A DNA stretch of 50,294 nt, from positions 1 through 50,294 of the forward strand of contig NZ_RCVJ01000139.1 in the NCBI RefSeq assembly GCF_003667505.1. The letters run 5' to 3'. Origin of the DNA: Micromonospora sp. BL4. GTDB taxonomy: Bacteria; Actinomycetota; Actinomycetes; Mycobacteriales; Micromonosporaceae. Below the pieces are notes generated by a model, which saw nothing but the letters and a program-made list of their open reading frames with translations, had not been told where the DNA came from and did no database searches. Positions within the stretch are counted from its first letter, which is position 1. Each line of letters starts with the position of its first letter. This document shows, in pieces, positions 43,546 to 50,294 of this stretch. A program made the position numbers and the translations under genes.

Positions 43546-44331
43546 TCAGGCGAAGATCAGCAGCGGGTCGGTCTCCGCGCGAACGCCGATGAAGCAGGCC
43601 GCCGAGGTACGGCAGCCCGCCCGCACCTCGCGGACGCCGTGCATCCGGCCCGCCTCGAACATCACCAGATCGCCCTTGCCGGGCAGCACGGTGTCCAACG
43701 GTGGGCCGACCCGCTCCGGCTCGATCCCGTAGTCGAACGGGTCGGCCTTGAGCGCCACGAACTCCTCCTCGGACAGCGTCCCCCAGAAGTCGATCTCGCC
43801 ACCCGCGCCGGGCTCCGGCACCTCCAGGTAGATGTTCACCCCCAACCGCCGGTGCAGCCGGTACGCGTCGAGCAGCGGGATCTGCCGACGGTCGATGTGC
43901 GGGCGGCCCCGACCACCGGGCGTCATCCGACGCAGCACACCGGGCAGCATCATGCGACCGTCGTGCCGCCCGACCGTCGCCCCGTACGGCCACATCTCGT
44001 CCAGGTCGAGCCGGATCAGGTCGGTGGGTGACTGCTGCTCGGCGAACACGTCGTGGCGGATCAGCCGGGTCGTGTCGGCGGCGGTGTCCAGGTAGCGCTG
44101 GACGCTGTCGCCGCCGTTCGCCACCTCGCCCATCGACGTGCCGACACTGGTGAACTCCTTGGTGAGCAGGAAGTTCGCCTCGTCGACGGCGCGGACCACC
44201 CGGGGCAGCGCGGCGTCGCACTGCTCCGGCGGGTAGTACTCGCGGTGCCAGATCACGTCGATCTCACCGGACGCCAACTCCCGCAGCGACTCGGCGGTCA
44301 GTCGGTCCCGGCGACGCAGTTGATCGCTCAC
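43546..44331 (-). CDS. 2-oxoglutarate-Fe(II) dioxygenase superfamily protein
   Basis: A 261-residue protein with the double-stranded beta-helix metal site: His145-Ile-Asp147 (GRPHIDRRQ), a distal His231 (RMHGVREV), and Arg241 for 2-oxoglutarate. Ferrous-dependent hydroxylation of a small molecule or protein is likely; the substrate is unknown. It is downstream of a STAND NTPase gene by 57 bases on the same strand, and probably co-transcribed. Confidence 0.85.
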   Translation of the reverse strand: MSDQLRRRDRLTAESLRELASGEIDVIWHREYYPPEQCDAALPRVVRAVDEANFLLTKEFTSVGTSMGEVANGGDSVQRYLDTAADTTRLIRHDVFAEQQSPTDLIRLDLDEMWPYGATVGRHDGRMMLPGVLRRMTPGGRGRPHIDRRQIPLLDAYRLHRRLGVNIYLEVPEPGAGGEIDFWGTLSEEEFVALKADPFDYGIEPERVGPPLDTVLPGKGDLVMFEAGRMHGVREVRAGCRTSAACFIGVRAETDPLLIFA

Positions 44332-44388
44332 ATCAGCTCCTCGTCAGGCTGGCTGCGGAACCGGAGCGGGACCTCGACGTCCCGTCCG

Positions 44389-46587
44389 TCACTCGCCACG
44401 AAGCTTCCTGAGGTCGGTCTCGGCCCGGACCGTGTCGGCGTGGTCGTCGCCGAGGATCCGCCGCCGGTCCTTGACCACCCCGGACAGCACCTTCTCCGCC
44501 TCGGCGGTGGCGCCGGTGGCGATGAGACACTCCGCCAGGGTGTGCCGGGCGGCGATCATCGCGACGTGCTGGACCTGCCGCTTGGCGCTGTCCGTCGAGA
44601 GGATCTCGCGGAGGTCGGCGAGGGCCTCCTCCACCTCACCCTCGCGCAGCCGGCACAGGTCCAGGGTGTGCCGGACCGTCAGGGTCTCGAAGTGGTCCGG
44701 TGCCCAGTGCCGCAGGCGGATCTCCAGGATCTCGGCCAGCTCGGCGTGCGCGTCGGCGTACCGTCCCTGGTAGACGATCGCGCGGGCCAGGCTGTGCCGC
44801 GCGGTCATGGTGTCCCGGTCCTCGGGGCCGCGCACCCGGTATTCGGCCTGGACGATGTCGCGCAGCTCGTCCTCGGCGTCGTGCCACCGGCCCTGTTCCA
44901 GGATGGTCCGGGCCAGCTTGTGCCGGCTGGCCAAGGTGTTGCGGTGCTCCCGGCCGAGCAGCGCCTCCCGGGCCGGGATGATGGCGCGCAGCTCGGTCTC
45001 GGCCCAGCTCAGATGCCCCTGCTCCAGCGCCGCCCGGCACCGTTCGTGGCGGAGGCTGAGCGCCGGCCGGCCGTTCAGGTCGACGCCGATGCGGCGGCAC
45101 CCCGCCAGGCAGAGGTCCAGGAAGATCTCCGCCTGCCCGGGCAGGCCCACGGCCAGGATGTAGCGGGCGATCAGCCGGGCCAGATCGAGTGCGACGTCCA
45201 GCAGGTCGGGCCGGGTCCGGGGCAGGTCGCCGCTGTCGAGGAAATCCAACACCGCGCCCATCGTGGGTGGTGCCAGCAGGTGCCAACTCGCCCACTTGTC
45301 CGGCTCGTCGGGGTCGAACTCCTCCTCGCGAGGGCGGTCCGGGTCGCGCAGCCGAAGCGCGTCCAGCAGGTCGAGCACCAGCTCGTGGTACTCCGCCCGA
45401 GCGGCCACCACGTCGGGTAGGTCCCGGATCAGCTCGCGTACCAACGGATGCAGGGTGACCACGTGGGCGACCGGGGACTGGGCCGGCAGTGACTCGATCA
45501 CCCCGAGGTCGACCAGCGCGAAGTCCGCCAACGAACGCAGGACCTCGCGCAGCCGGTCCTCCCCGATCTCGCCGATCAGCGGCGACGCCGACAGCCGGAT
45601 CGGGTCGAGCAGCACGGCGTAGGGAATCGGCGCGTCACCGAGACACGCCAGCAGGCGGAGCACCGGCCGGGCCTGGTCGAGCCCGCGCCCGGCGAGCAGG
45701 TCCAGCGACATCTCCCAGGACTGCACCACCGGACGGACAGCCATGTCGAAGCCGCTGGAGCCGTTGCGCCGGATGCCGGTGCCGGTGCGCCGGTCCAGTG
45801 CCTCCCGGTAGTCGTCGTAGGTGCGGATCGAGGACCGGGTGGTGCCGACCGGGATGCGGTTGGCCTCGGCCAGGTAGGTGCCGGCGCCGCGCAGCGCCAG
45901 CGGGTGCCCCTTGAGCCGGGCGGCGAGCCCGGTCGCCTGGGCCAGGCTGCCGGGGGCGGTGCCGGCGAGGTCGACGAGCACCTGCGCGCCGTCCTCCGGC
46001 GACAGCTCGTCCACCAGGTACATCGTGGACCACTCGCCCCACGTGTCCCGCCGGCCGTCCCGGGTGGTGACCAGGACCAGCCCGTTGGCCGTACGCGGCT
46101 GGCGGAGCCAGCCCGTGCCGTCGGCGACCTGCCCGTCGGCGGGGGCCAGCAGAGTCGGTTCGTCGGCGTTGTCGAAGATCAGCAACCAGGGCCGGTGCGA
46201 GTTGTTCAACAGGTCCCAGACCAGCTCCACCGGGCTGCGGGCCTTGCCGGCCCAGGCGAGGTCGAGCTGGTTCTCCGGAGCCTGGAGCTGGCCCGCGACC
46301 TCGCGCATCCCGGCGCTGACCCGCGCCGAGTCCTTCGCCGAGATCCACCAGACCAGCCAGCCACGTTCCTCGAGCTGGCGGGCCACCTCCTGAGCGGTGA
46401 GGCTCTTGCCGCAGCCGCCCAGCCCCCAGAGGATCTGCGTGGCCTCCTCCGGGGCACGCACGGTGCCGCCGGGCGGCTCGGCGGCACGCAGGATCGTCTC
46501 GACCAGCTCGTCGCGGCCACGCAGCGGCAGCCGGTTGCGGCGAGGCGGAATGATCGAGAACCCGGTGCCCTGTGCCGGCGCGGTCAT
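44389..46587 (-). CDS. STAND NTPase (NB-ARC-like) with C-terminal TPR repeats
   Basis: A 732-residue signal-transduction ATPase. The P-loop WGLGGCGKSLTA lies at residues 54-65 with Lys61; Walker B is WLLIFDNAD; a winged-helix region follows near VRPVVQSWEMSLDLL. The C-terminal 220 residues are kinesin-light-chain-type TPRs, repeating a pattern such as EHRNTLASRHKLARTILEQG and DRDTMTARHSLARAIVYQG. STAND proteins switch on ligand or partner binding. ATG 46587 was chosen since GGAG is about 10 bases upstream; a GTG at 46848 would add a Pro-rich stretch of about 87 residues. Followed by an oxygenase gene. Confidence 0.88.
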   Translation of the reverse strand: MTAPAQGTGFSIIPPRRNRLPLRGRDELVETILRAAEPPGGTVRAPEEATQILWGLGGCGKSLTAQEVARQLEERGWLVWWISAKDSARVSAGMREVAGQLQAPENQLDLAWAGKARSPVELVWDLLNNSHRPWLLIFDNADEPTLLAPADGQVADGTGWLRQPRTANGLVLVTTRDGRRDTWGEWSTMYLVDELSPEDGAQVLVDLAGTAPGSLAQATGLAARLKGHPLALRGAGTYLAEANRIPVGTTRSSIRTYDDYREALDRRTGTGIRRNGSSGFDMAVRPVVQSWEMSLDLLAGRGLDQARPVLRLLACLGDAPIPYAVLLDPIRLSASPLIGEIGEDRLREVLRSLADFALVDLGVIESLPAQSPVAHVVTLHPLVRELIRDLPDVVAARAEYHELVLDLLDALRLRDPDRPREEEFDPDEPDKWASWHLLAPPTMGAVLDFLDSGDLPRTRPDLLDVALDLARLIARYILAVGLPGQAEIFLDLCLAGCRRIGVDLNGRPALSLRHERCRAALEQGHLSWAETELRAIIPAREALLGREHRNTLASRHKLARTILEQGRWHDAEDELRDIVQAEYRVRGPEDRDTMTARHSLARAIVYQGRYADAHAELAEILEIRLRHWAPDHFETLTVRHTLDLCRLREGEVEEALADLREILSTDSAKRQVQHVAMIAARHTLAECLIATGATAEAEKVLSGVVKDRRRILGDDHADTVRAETDLRKLRGE

Positions 46588-46946
46588 CGGCCCGGCTCCG
46601 TGCGGCCCGTCTCCCTTCGGCGCGTCTCCGGGCTGCCGCGCTCCGGACGGCCCGTCAGGAGACGGGCTGGCCGGGTCCGGCCGGGCCGGTGAAGGGTGGG
46701 GCGACGGTGGGTCATCTGGCCTCCCGGAGGGGCGTGACGGCAGGCTCCACGATGGTCGGTCCACGCCGAGGGGGTGGCGGCCGACCGCGTGATCCGTGAC
46801 CCCAACACTACCCGCTGAAGCGCACACCAACACTCCGCGCAGCCGCACCAGGATGAAAGATGCAGTCCCGTCGGCGGGACGGCCGGTGGGCGCCGCTGAA
46901 CGGTGGAGCCGAGGGCGGACTGGGGTACCGCGACTACCGTGGACGC
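46588..46946. other. Gap with possible Pro-rich STAND extension
   Basis: A 359-base stretch between the STAND gene (minus) and the 46947 gene (plus). On the minus strand the STAND frame stays open to 46848 and encodes a Pro/Ser/Gly-rich sequence. It could be a real N-terminal tail or merely GC-biased open frame. The rest should hold the divergent promoters; I see no clear boxes. Confidence 0.4.
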
Positions 46947-47519
46947 ATGTCGACTGTGGAGACTCTGGCGTTCATTCCGGTCGGATGGGGCGTCGACTGG
47001 GGATCCGTCCCAGACTGGTTCGGCGGCCTCGGCACCGTCGGCACGCTGCTCTTCGGCGTGCTCAGCCTGCGCCGTGAGTTGCGGGCCCGGCGCCGCGAGG
47101 ACCGGGCCGCGCTGGCCCGACAGGCGCGGCTCCTCTCCAGCACCACCCGCACCGAGGGCAAGGGCGTCCTGCGCGTACGGGTCGCCAACGACAGCGACGG
47201 GCCGGTCTTCGACCTGGCCGCCACGCCGGTGGTGCACACCGGCGACCCGGGCCCCGGCGGCCGTCGAGTGCCGGTGGCCACGGTGACCGGCCCCGTCGAC
47301 CGGCTCGACGGCGGGGCCGCCGCGGAGCTGTTCATCAACGTCGACCGCAGCGTCGACCTCAGCGGGTACGCATCGGCGACGGTGCAGCTGTGCTTCACCG
47401 ACCAGCAGGGCAACCGGTGGCGGCGGGAGGGGACCGGCCAACCGCAGCCCGACCTCGGTGACGAGGCGGTGCCGGCCCGCCGTTCCTGGCTGCGCCGGCG
47501 TCCGTCACGATCCCGCTGA
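46947..47519 (+). CDS. Hypothetical membrane-anchored protein
   Basis: A 190-residue protein. A hydrophobic segment at about residues 22-42 (WFGGLGTVGTLLFGVLSL) is followed by a charged, possibly coiled-coil stretch (RRELRARRREDRAALARQ). A beta-rich domain comes next (GVLRVRVANDSDGPVFDLAATPVV), with a C-terminal basic tail. It is a common type of small actinobacterial membrane protein without a known function. Divergent from the STAND gene. Confidence 0.75.
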   Translation: MSTVETLAFIPVGWGVDWGSVPDWFGGLGTVGTLLFGVLSLRRELRARRREDRAALARQARLLSSTTRTEGKGVLRVRVANDSDGPVFDLAATPVVHTGDPGPGGRRVPVATVTGPVDRLDGGAAAELFINVDRSVDLSGYASATVQLCFTDQQGNRWRREGTGQPQPDLGDEAVPARRSWLRRRPSRSR

Positions 47520-47553
47520 ACCGTTCCCGCCAATCCGAGGGTCGCTCCGGGGG

Positions 47554-48900
47554 TCAGCCGGCGGTGTCGCGAACAGCCTCGGCGAAGACCTCGGAGCGGT
47601 GCTCGAAGTTGCGGAACCGGCCGTAGCTCGGCGCGGCCGGGGACAGCAGCACCACCCCACCGGCCGGGGTCAGCTCCCGCGACAGCCGCACCGCGTCCAC
47701 CAGATCGTCGACCAGCTCGGCACGCACCTTGGGCAGGCCGGCGAGCGCCTCGACGATGCGGGCGCCGCTGTCCGGAATGCCGATCACGGTCAGCTCCCGC
47801 TCCGCCAGGTGCTCGGCCAGCGGCGAGTAGTCCAGCCCCCGGTCGTTGCCGCCGACGATCACGGTCAACGGCCGCCCCTCGTACGCGTCGATGGCGTGCA
47901 TGGCCGCGTACGGGCTGGTGGCGAGGGTGTCGTCGACGAAGGTCAGCCCGGACGGGTCGGTGATCTCGGTGAGCCGGTGGGCCAGCCCCTGGAACTCGGC
48001 GACCGCCACGGCCAGGTGGTCCTTGCCGGCCACCACGTCGACGCCCAGCGCGTCGAGCACGGCGAGCGCGACGCAGAGGTTGCCCTCGTTGTGCCGGCCG
48101 ACCAGCGGCAGCACGGCACGCGGGAAGAGCGGCTGGTCACCGAGGTGGAACCAGGGCGTGCCGTCGGCGCCGGTGGCGACGTTGGTGGTGTCGGGCCGAC
48201 CCGCGCGGACCGCCGGGAGGGCCCCCAGCTCGGCGGCGAGCCGGGGGTCGGCGCCGTTCACCACGATCGTCTGCGGGTCGTGGGCGAGCAGGTTGAGCTT
48301 GTCCCGGTAGTACTCCCGCTCCCCGCCGTGCGCGTCCAGGTGCTCCGGGAAGAGCGCGGTGACCACCGCCACCCGGGGCGAGTCGGTGAGGTCGCTGCAC
48401 TGGTAGCTGGACAGCTCCAGCACGTACAGCTCCGCCTCCGGCAGGTCGAGGGTGGGCACCCCGATGTTGCCGCCGAAGACGTTCGGCCGGCCCATCGCGG
48501 TGAGCAGGTGGCTGATCAGGCTGGAGGTGGTGCTCTTGCCCTTGCTGCCGGTGACCCCGACGGTGCGCGCGGCGTGGTCGGCCATCCACAGCGCGGTGCC
48601 CTGGGTGACCAGAACGCCGCGTCGGCGCAGCTCCACCAGCCACGGGTGGGTCTGCGGCACACCGGGCGAGCGGACCACCACGTCGGCGGCGGCCAGCCGC
48701 TCGAAACCCGCCTCGCCGGTGACCAGCGGAGCCGCCTCGGCCAGCGGGCCGTCCCAGGGCAGCGAGAGGAAGTTCGCGCTGTCGTCGACGGCGACCATCC
48801 CGGCCGGGCCGTGCGCGGCGATCGCGGTCACAGCTGCCCGGCCCTCCCGGCCGGTGCCCCAGACGGCGACGGTACGTCCGCGCAGGTCAGACAGGCGCAC
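47554..48900 (-). CDS. murD2: UDP-MurNAc-L-Ala--L-Glu ligase (MurD2-type)
   Basis: A 448-residue Mur ligase. The ATP loop is GVTGSKGKSTTSS, and later motifs are LELSSYQCSDL, FPEHLDAHGG, GRHNEGNLCVALAV and HRLTEITDPSGLTFVDDTLATSP. This is MurD-like, but pairing with an adjacent MurL indicates the MurD2 type, which attaches L-Glu rather than D-Glu to UDP-MurNAc-L-Ala (known from Xanthomonas). Specificity is inferred from context. GTG 48900 follows GAGGAG by 7 bases; the longer open frame upstream is not conserved-looking. Divergent from murL. Confidence 0.88.
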   Translation of the reverse strand: MRLSDLRGRTVAVWGTGREGRAAVTAIAAHGPAGMVAVDDSANFLSLPWDGPLAEAAPLVTGEAGFERLAAADVVVRSPGVPQTHPWLVELRRRGVLVTQGTALWMADHAARTVGVTGSKGKSTTSSLISHLLTAMGRPNVFGGNIGVPTLDLPEAELYVLELSSYQCSDLTDSPRVAVVTALFPEHLDAHGGEREYYRDKLNLLAHDPQTIVVNGADPRLAAELGALPAVRAGRPDTTNVATGADGTPWFHLGDQPLFPRAVLPLVGRHNEGNLCVALAVLDALGVDVVAGKDHLAVAVAEFQGLAHRLTEITDPSGLTFVDDTLATSPYAAMHAIDAYEGRPLTVIVGGNDRGLDYSPLAEHLAERELTVIGIPDSGARIVEALAGLPKVRAELVDDLVDAVRLSRELTPAGGVVLLSPAAPSYGRFRNFEHRSEVFAEAVRDTAG

Positions 48901-48971
48901 TGGGCTCTCCTCGGGGGTCGCGGCGGCGGCAGGGCGGGCCCGGTCCGGACACGGCCGGACGAACCAGGGCC

Positions 48972-48985
48972 TAGTATGGCGTGTG
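48972..48985 (+). promoter_or_regulatory. Candidate -10 and leaderless start of murL
   Basis: TAGTAT at 48972-48977 stands 5 bases before the GTG at 48983. Transcription starting at the usual distance would begin at or next to the start codon. No convincing -35 was found at 16-19 bases upstream. Confidence 0.35.
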
Positions 48986-50294
48986 CCCAACGAGCAGCTC
49001 CGGCGGATGGACGCCTTCACCTTCCCGTCCTACTCGATCGACTTCGCCACCGGCGAGGTGTTGTTCGACTACGCCCTGACCGGCCCGGGCGGTGAGCAGC
49101 GGTTCACCGAGGTGATCACCCTTCCGCTGCCGGCGGAACCGCCCTCGGACGAGACGGTGGCGACCCTCGGCCGGGTGCTGGAGGTGCTGCACCTCGTCGC
49201 CGGGGTCAGCTACTACAAGGCCGCCGCGCCGCCCCGCCTCGTGCTGCCGGCGCCGCTGGGCGCGGCCACCGTCGACTACGTCACCGCCGTCTACACCAAG
49301 GGCCTCGCCGAGTACGCGTACCGCAACCAGCTGCCGCACGTGCTGGAGCTGCGCCCGGAGGTGCCGACCGGTGCGGTGACGCCGGCCCGGGTGTACGACG
49401 ACTCCGACCGCCGTCCGCTCTCCGCGGTCGGCGGCGGCAAGGACTCGATCGTCAGCCTGGAGGCGCTGCGCCGGGCCGAGCTGGACCCGGTGCCGTTCTC
49501 GGTCAACCCGAACCACGTGATCATCTCGGTCAACGAGGCGTCCGGGCTGATCCCCCTCGCTGCCCGGCGGCGGATCGACCCGGTGCTGTTCGACCTGAAC
49601 GCGGCCGGCGCGCTGAACGGCCACATCCCGGTCACCGCGATCAACTCGCTGATCGCGGTGGCGACCGCGGTGCTGCACGGGCTGGGCCCGGTGGTGATGT
49701 CCAACGAGCGCTCGGCGTCCGACCCGAACCTGGTCTGGAACGGTCACGAGATCAACCACCAGTGGTCCAAGGGCGTCGAGGCCGAGGGGCTGCTGCGCGG
49801 CGCGCTGGCCGAGCACGCCGGCCTCACCGAGCCGTACTTCTCGCTGCTGCGCTCCCTGTCCGAGCTGCACATCGCCCGGCTGTTCGCCGAGTTCACCCGG
49901 TACGACGACGTGGTGACCAGCTGCAACCAGGCGTTCAAGCTGCGCGACGCGAGCGAGCGCTGGTGCCGCGACTGCCCGAAGTGCCGGTTCGTCTTCCTGG
50001 CCATGGCGCCGTTCATGGCCCGGGAGCGGGTCACCCACATCTTCGGCGGCGACCTGCTCGCCGACCCGGAGCAGATCCCCGGCTACCGGGAACTGCTCGG
50101 CGTGGACGGGCACAAGCCGTTCGAGTGCGTGGGCGAGGTCGAGGAGTCGGTGGTGGCCCTCGGCCTGCTCGCCGAACAGGACCAGTGGCGCGACGCCCCG
50201 GTGATCCGCGCCCTGGTGGACGCCGTCCCCGCCACAGCCTGGTCGGCGGTGGCCAGCTCCGACGTCTTCACCCCCGGCGGCCCCAACCACATCC
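48983..50294 (+). CDS. murL: UDP-MurNAc-L-alanyl-L-glutamate epimerase, 3' truncated
   Basis: The first 437 codons of a gene that runs off the window. The sequence fits MurL, which epimerises the terminal L-Glu of UDP-MurNAc-L-Ala-L-Glu to D-Glu with ATP. Notable segments are RPLSAVGGGKDSIVSLEAL (an ATP-pyrophosphatase-like loop), NHVIISVNEASGLIPLAARR, WNGHEINHQWSKG and CRDCPKCRFVFLAM (a CxxC). Together with MurD2 it replaces the usual MurI/MurD route to D-Glu in peptidoglycan. The frame was read directly from the sequence from GTG 48983, and remains open to the end. Confidence 0.85.
   Translation, partial: MPNEQLRRMDAFTFPSYSIDFATGEVLFDYALTGPGGEQRFTEVITLPLPAEPPSDETVATLGRVLEVLHLVAGVSYYKAAAPPRLVLPAPLGAATVDYVTAVYTKGLAEYAYRNQLPHVLELRPEVPTGAVTPARVYDDSDRRPLSAVGGGKDSIVSLEALRRAELDPVPFSVNPNHVIISVNEASGLIPLAARRRIDPVLFDLNAAGALNGHIPVTAINSLIAVATAVLHGLGPVVMSNERSASDPNLVWNGHEINHQWSKGVEAEGLLRGALAEHAGLTEPYFSLLRSLSELHIARLFAEFTRYDDVVTSCNQAFKLRDASERWCRDCPKCRFVFLAMAPFMARERVTHIFGGDLLADPEQIPGYRELLGVDGHKPFECVGEVEESVVALGLLAEQDQWRDAPVIRALVDAVPATAWSAVASSDVFTPGGPNHI

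Overview
The window is about 50 kb of very GC-rich DNA from a high-GC actinomycete, most likely Micromonospora or a close relative in the Micromonosporaceae. Supporting this are the extreme third-position GC with many GTG starts, a CvnA-D conservon, an acVLRF1 release factor, an NgcEFG-type importer without its own ATPase, a divergent MurD2/MurL pair, and long inverted repeats of a kind I associate from memory with this family. Bases 1-23 look like uncut Nextera adapter, so the left edge is probably a draft-contig end. The right edge cuts through murL.

Layout. 0.1-1.5 kb: a secreted C39-like protein and a DedA protein, convergent around a terminator. 1.6-4.6 kb: aconitase (acnA) with a CGTAC-rich operator. 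4.6-6.3 kb: an ECF42-type sigma factor with its DGPF protein. 6.4-10.5 kb: the conservon cvnABCD. 10.6-14.5 kb: an overlapping P450 / class I terpene synthase / class II cyclase operon with no prenyl-diphosphate synthase. 14.9-17.9 kb: DUF2630, RIO kinase, HAD phosphatase and nitrilase. 17.95 kb: acnR, preceded by a perfect palindrome that shares an 11-mer with the acnA promoter. 18.6-22.3 kb: a tightly coupled operon of a TIGR04222-type membrane protein with a periodic Cys/Gly tail, a DUF692 (MNIO) enzyme, its small partner, an SDR and a Mug glycosylase. 22.4-30.6 kb: PH-domain protein, ABC exporter, enoyl-CoA hydratase, small HTH protein, CadD-like transporter, ABC-F ATPase with a structured uORF-bearing leader, zinc metallopeptidase and acVLRF1. 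30.7-33.0 kb: LysE, a repeat-dense intergenic region, then an SRPBCC/ArsR/VOC operon. 33.1-36.4 kb: ngcEFG. 36.6-40.7 kb: acyltransferase, mmsA and a class III aminotransferase. 40.8-47.5 kb: poorly characterised genes including a STAND NTPase with TPRs and a 2OG-Fe(II) oxygenase. 47.5-50.3 kb: murD2 and murL.

How the genes work together. The AcnR/acnA/HTH/ABC-F/enoyl-CoA-hydratase set matches the compact mycobacterial acn neighbourhood (recalled as Rv1472-Rv1475c), here spread over about 27 kb by inserted cassettes. The best candidate for a little-described system is the MNIO operon. Its membrane protein ends in four cysteines spaced exactly six residues apart, which looks like a membrane-tethered modification substrate. 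The second is the ABC-F leader, where a leaderless six-codon uORF ends inside the first strand of a nested stem, as expected of an attenuator. No rRNA, tRNA, CRISPR array, insertion sequence or prophage was recognised.
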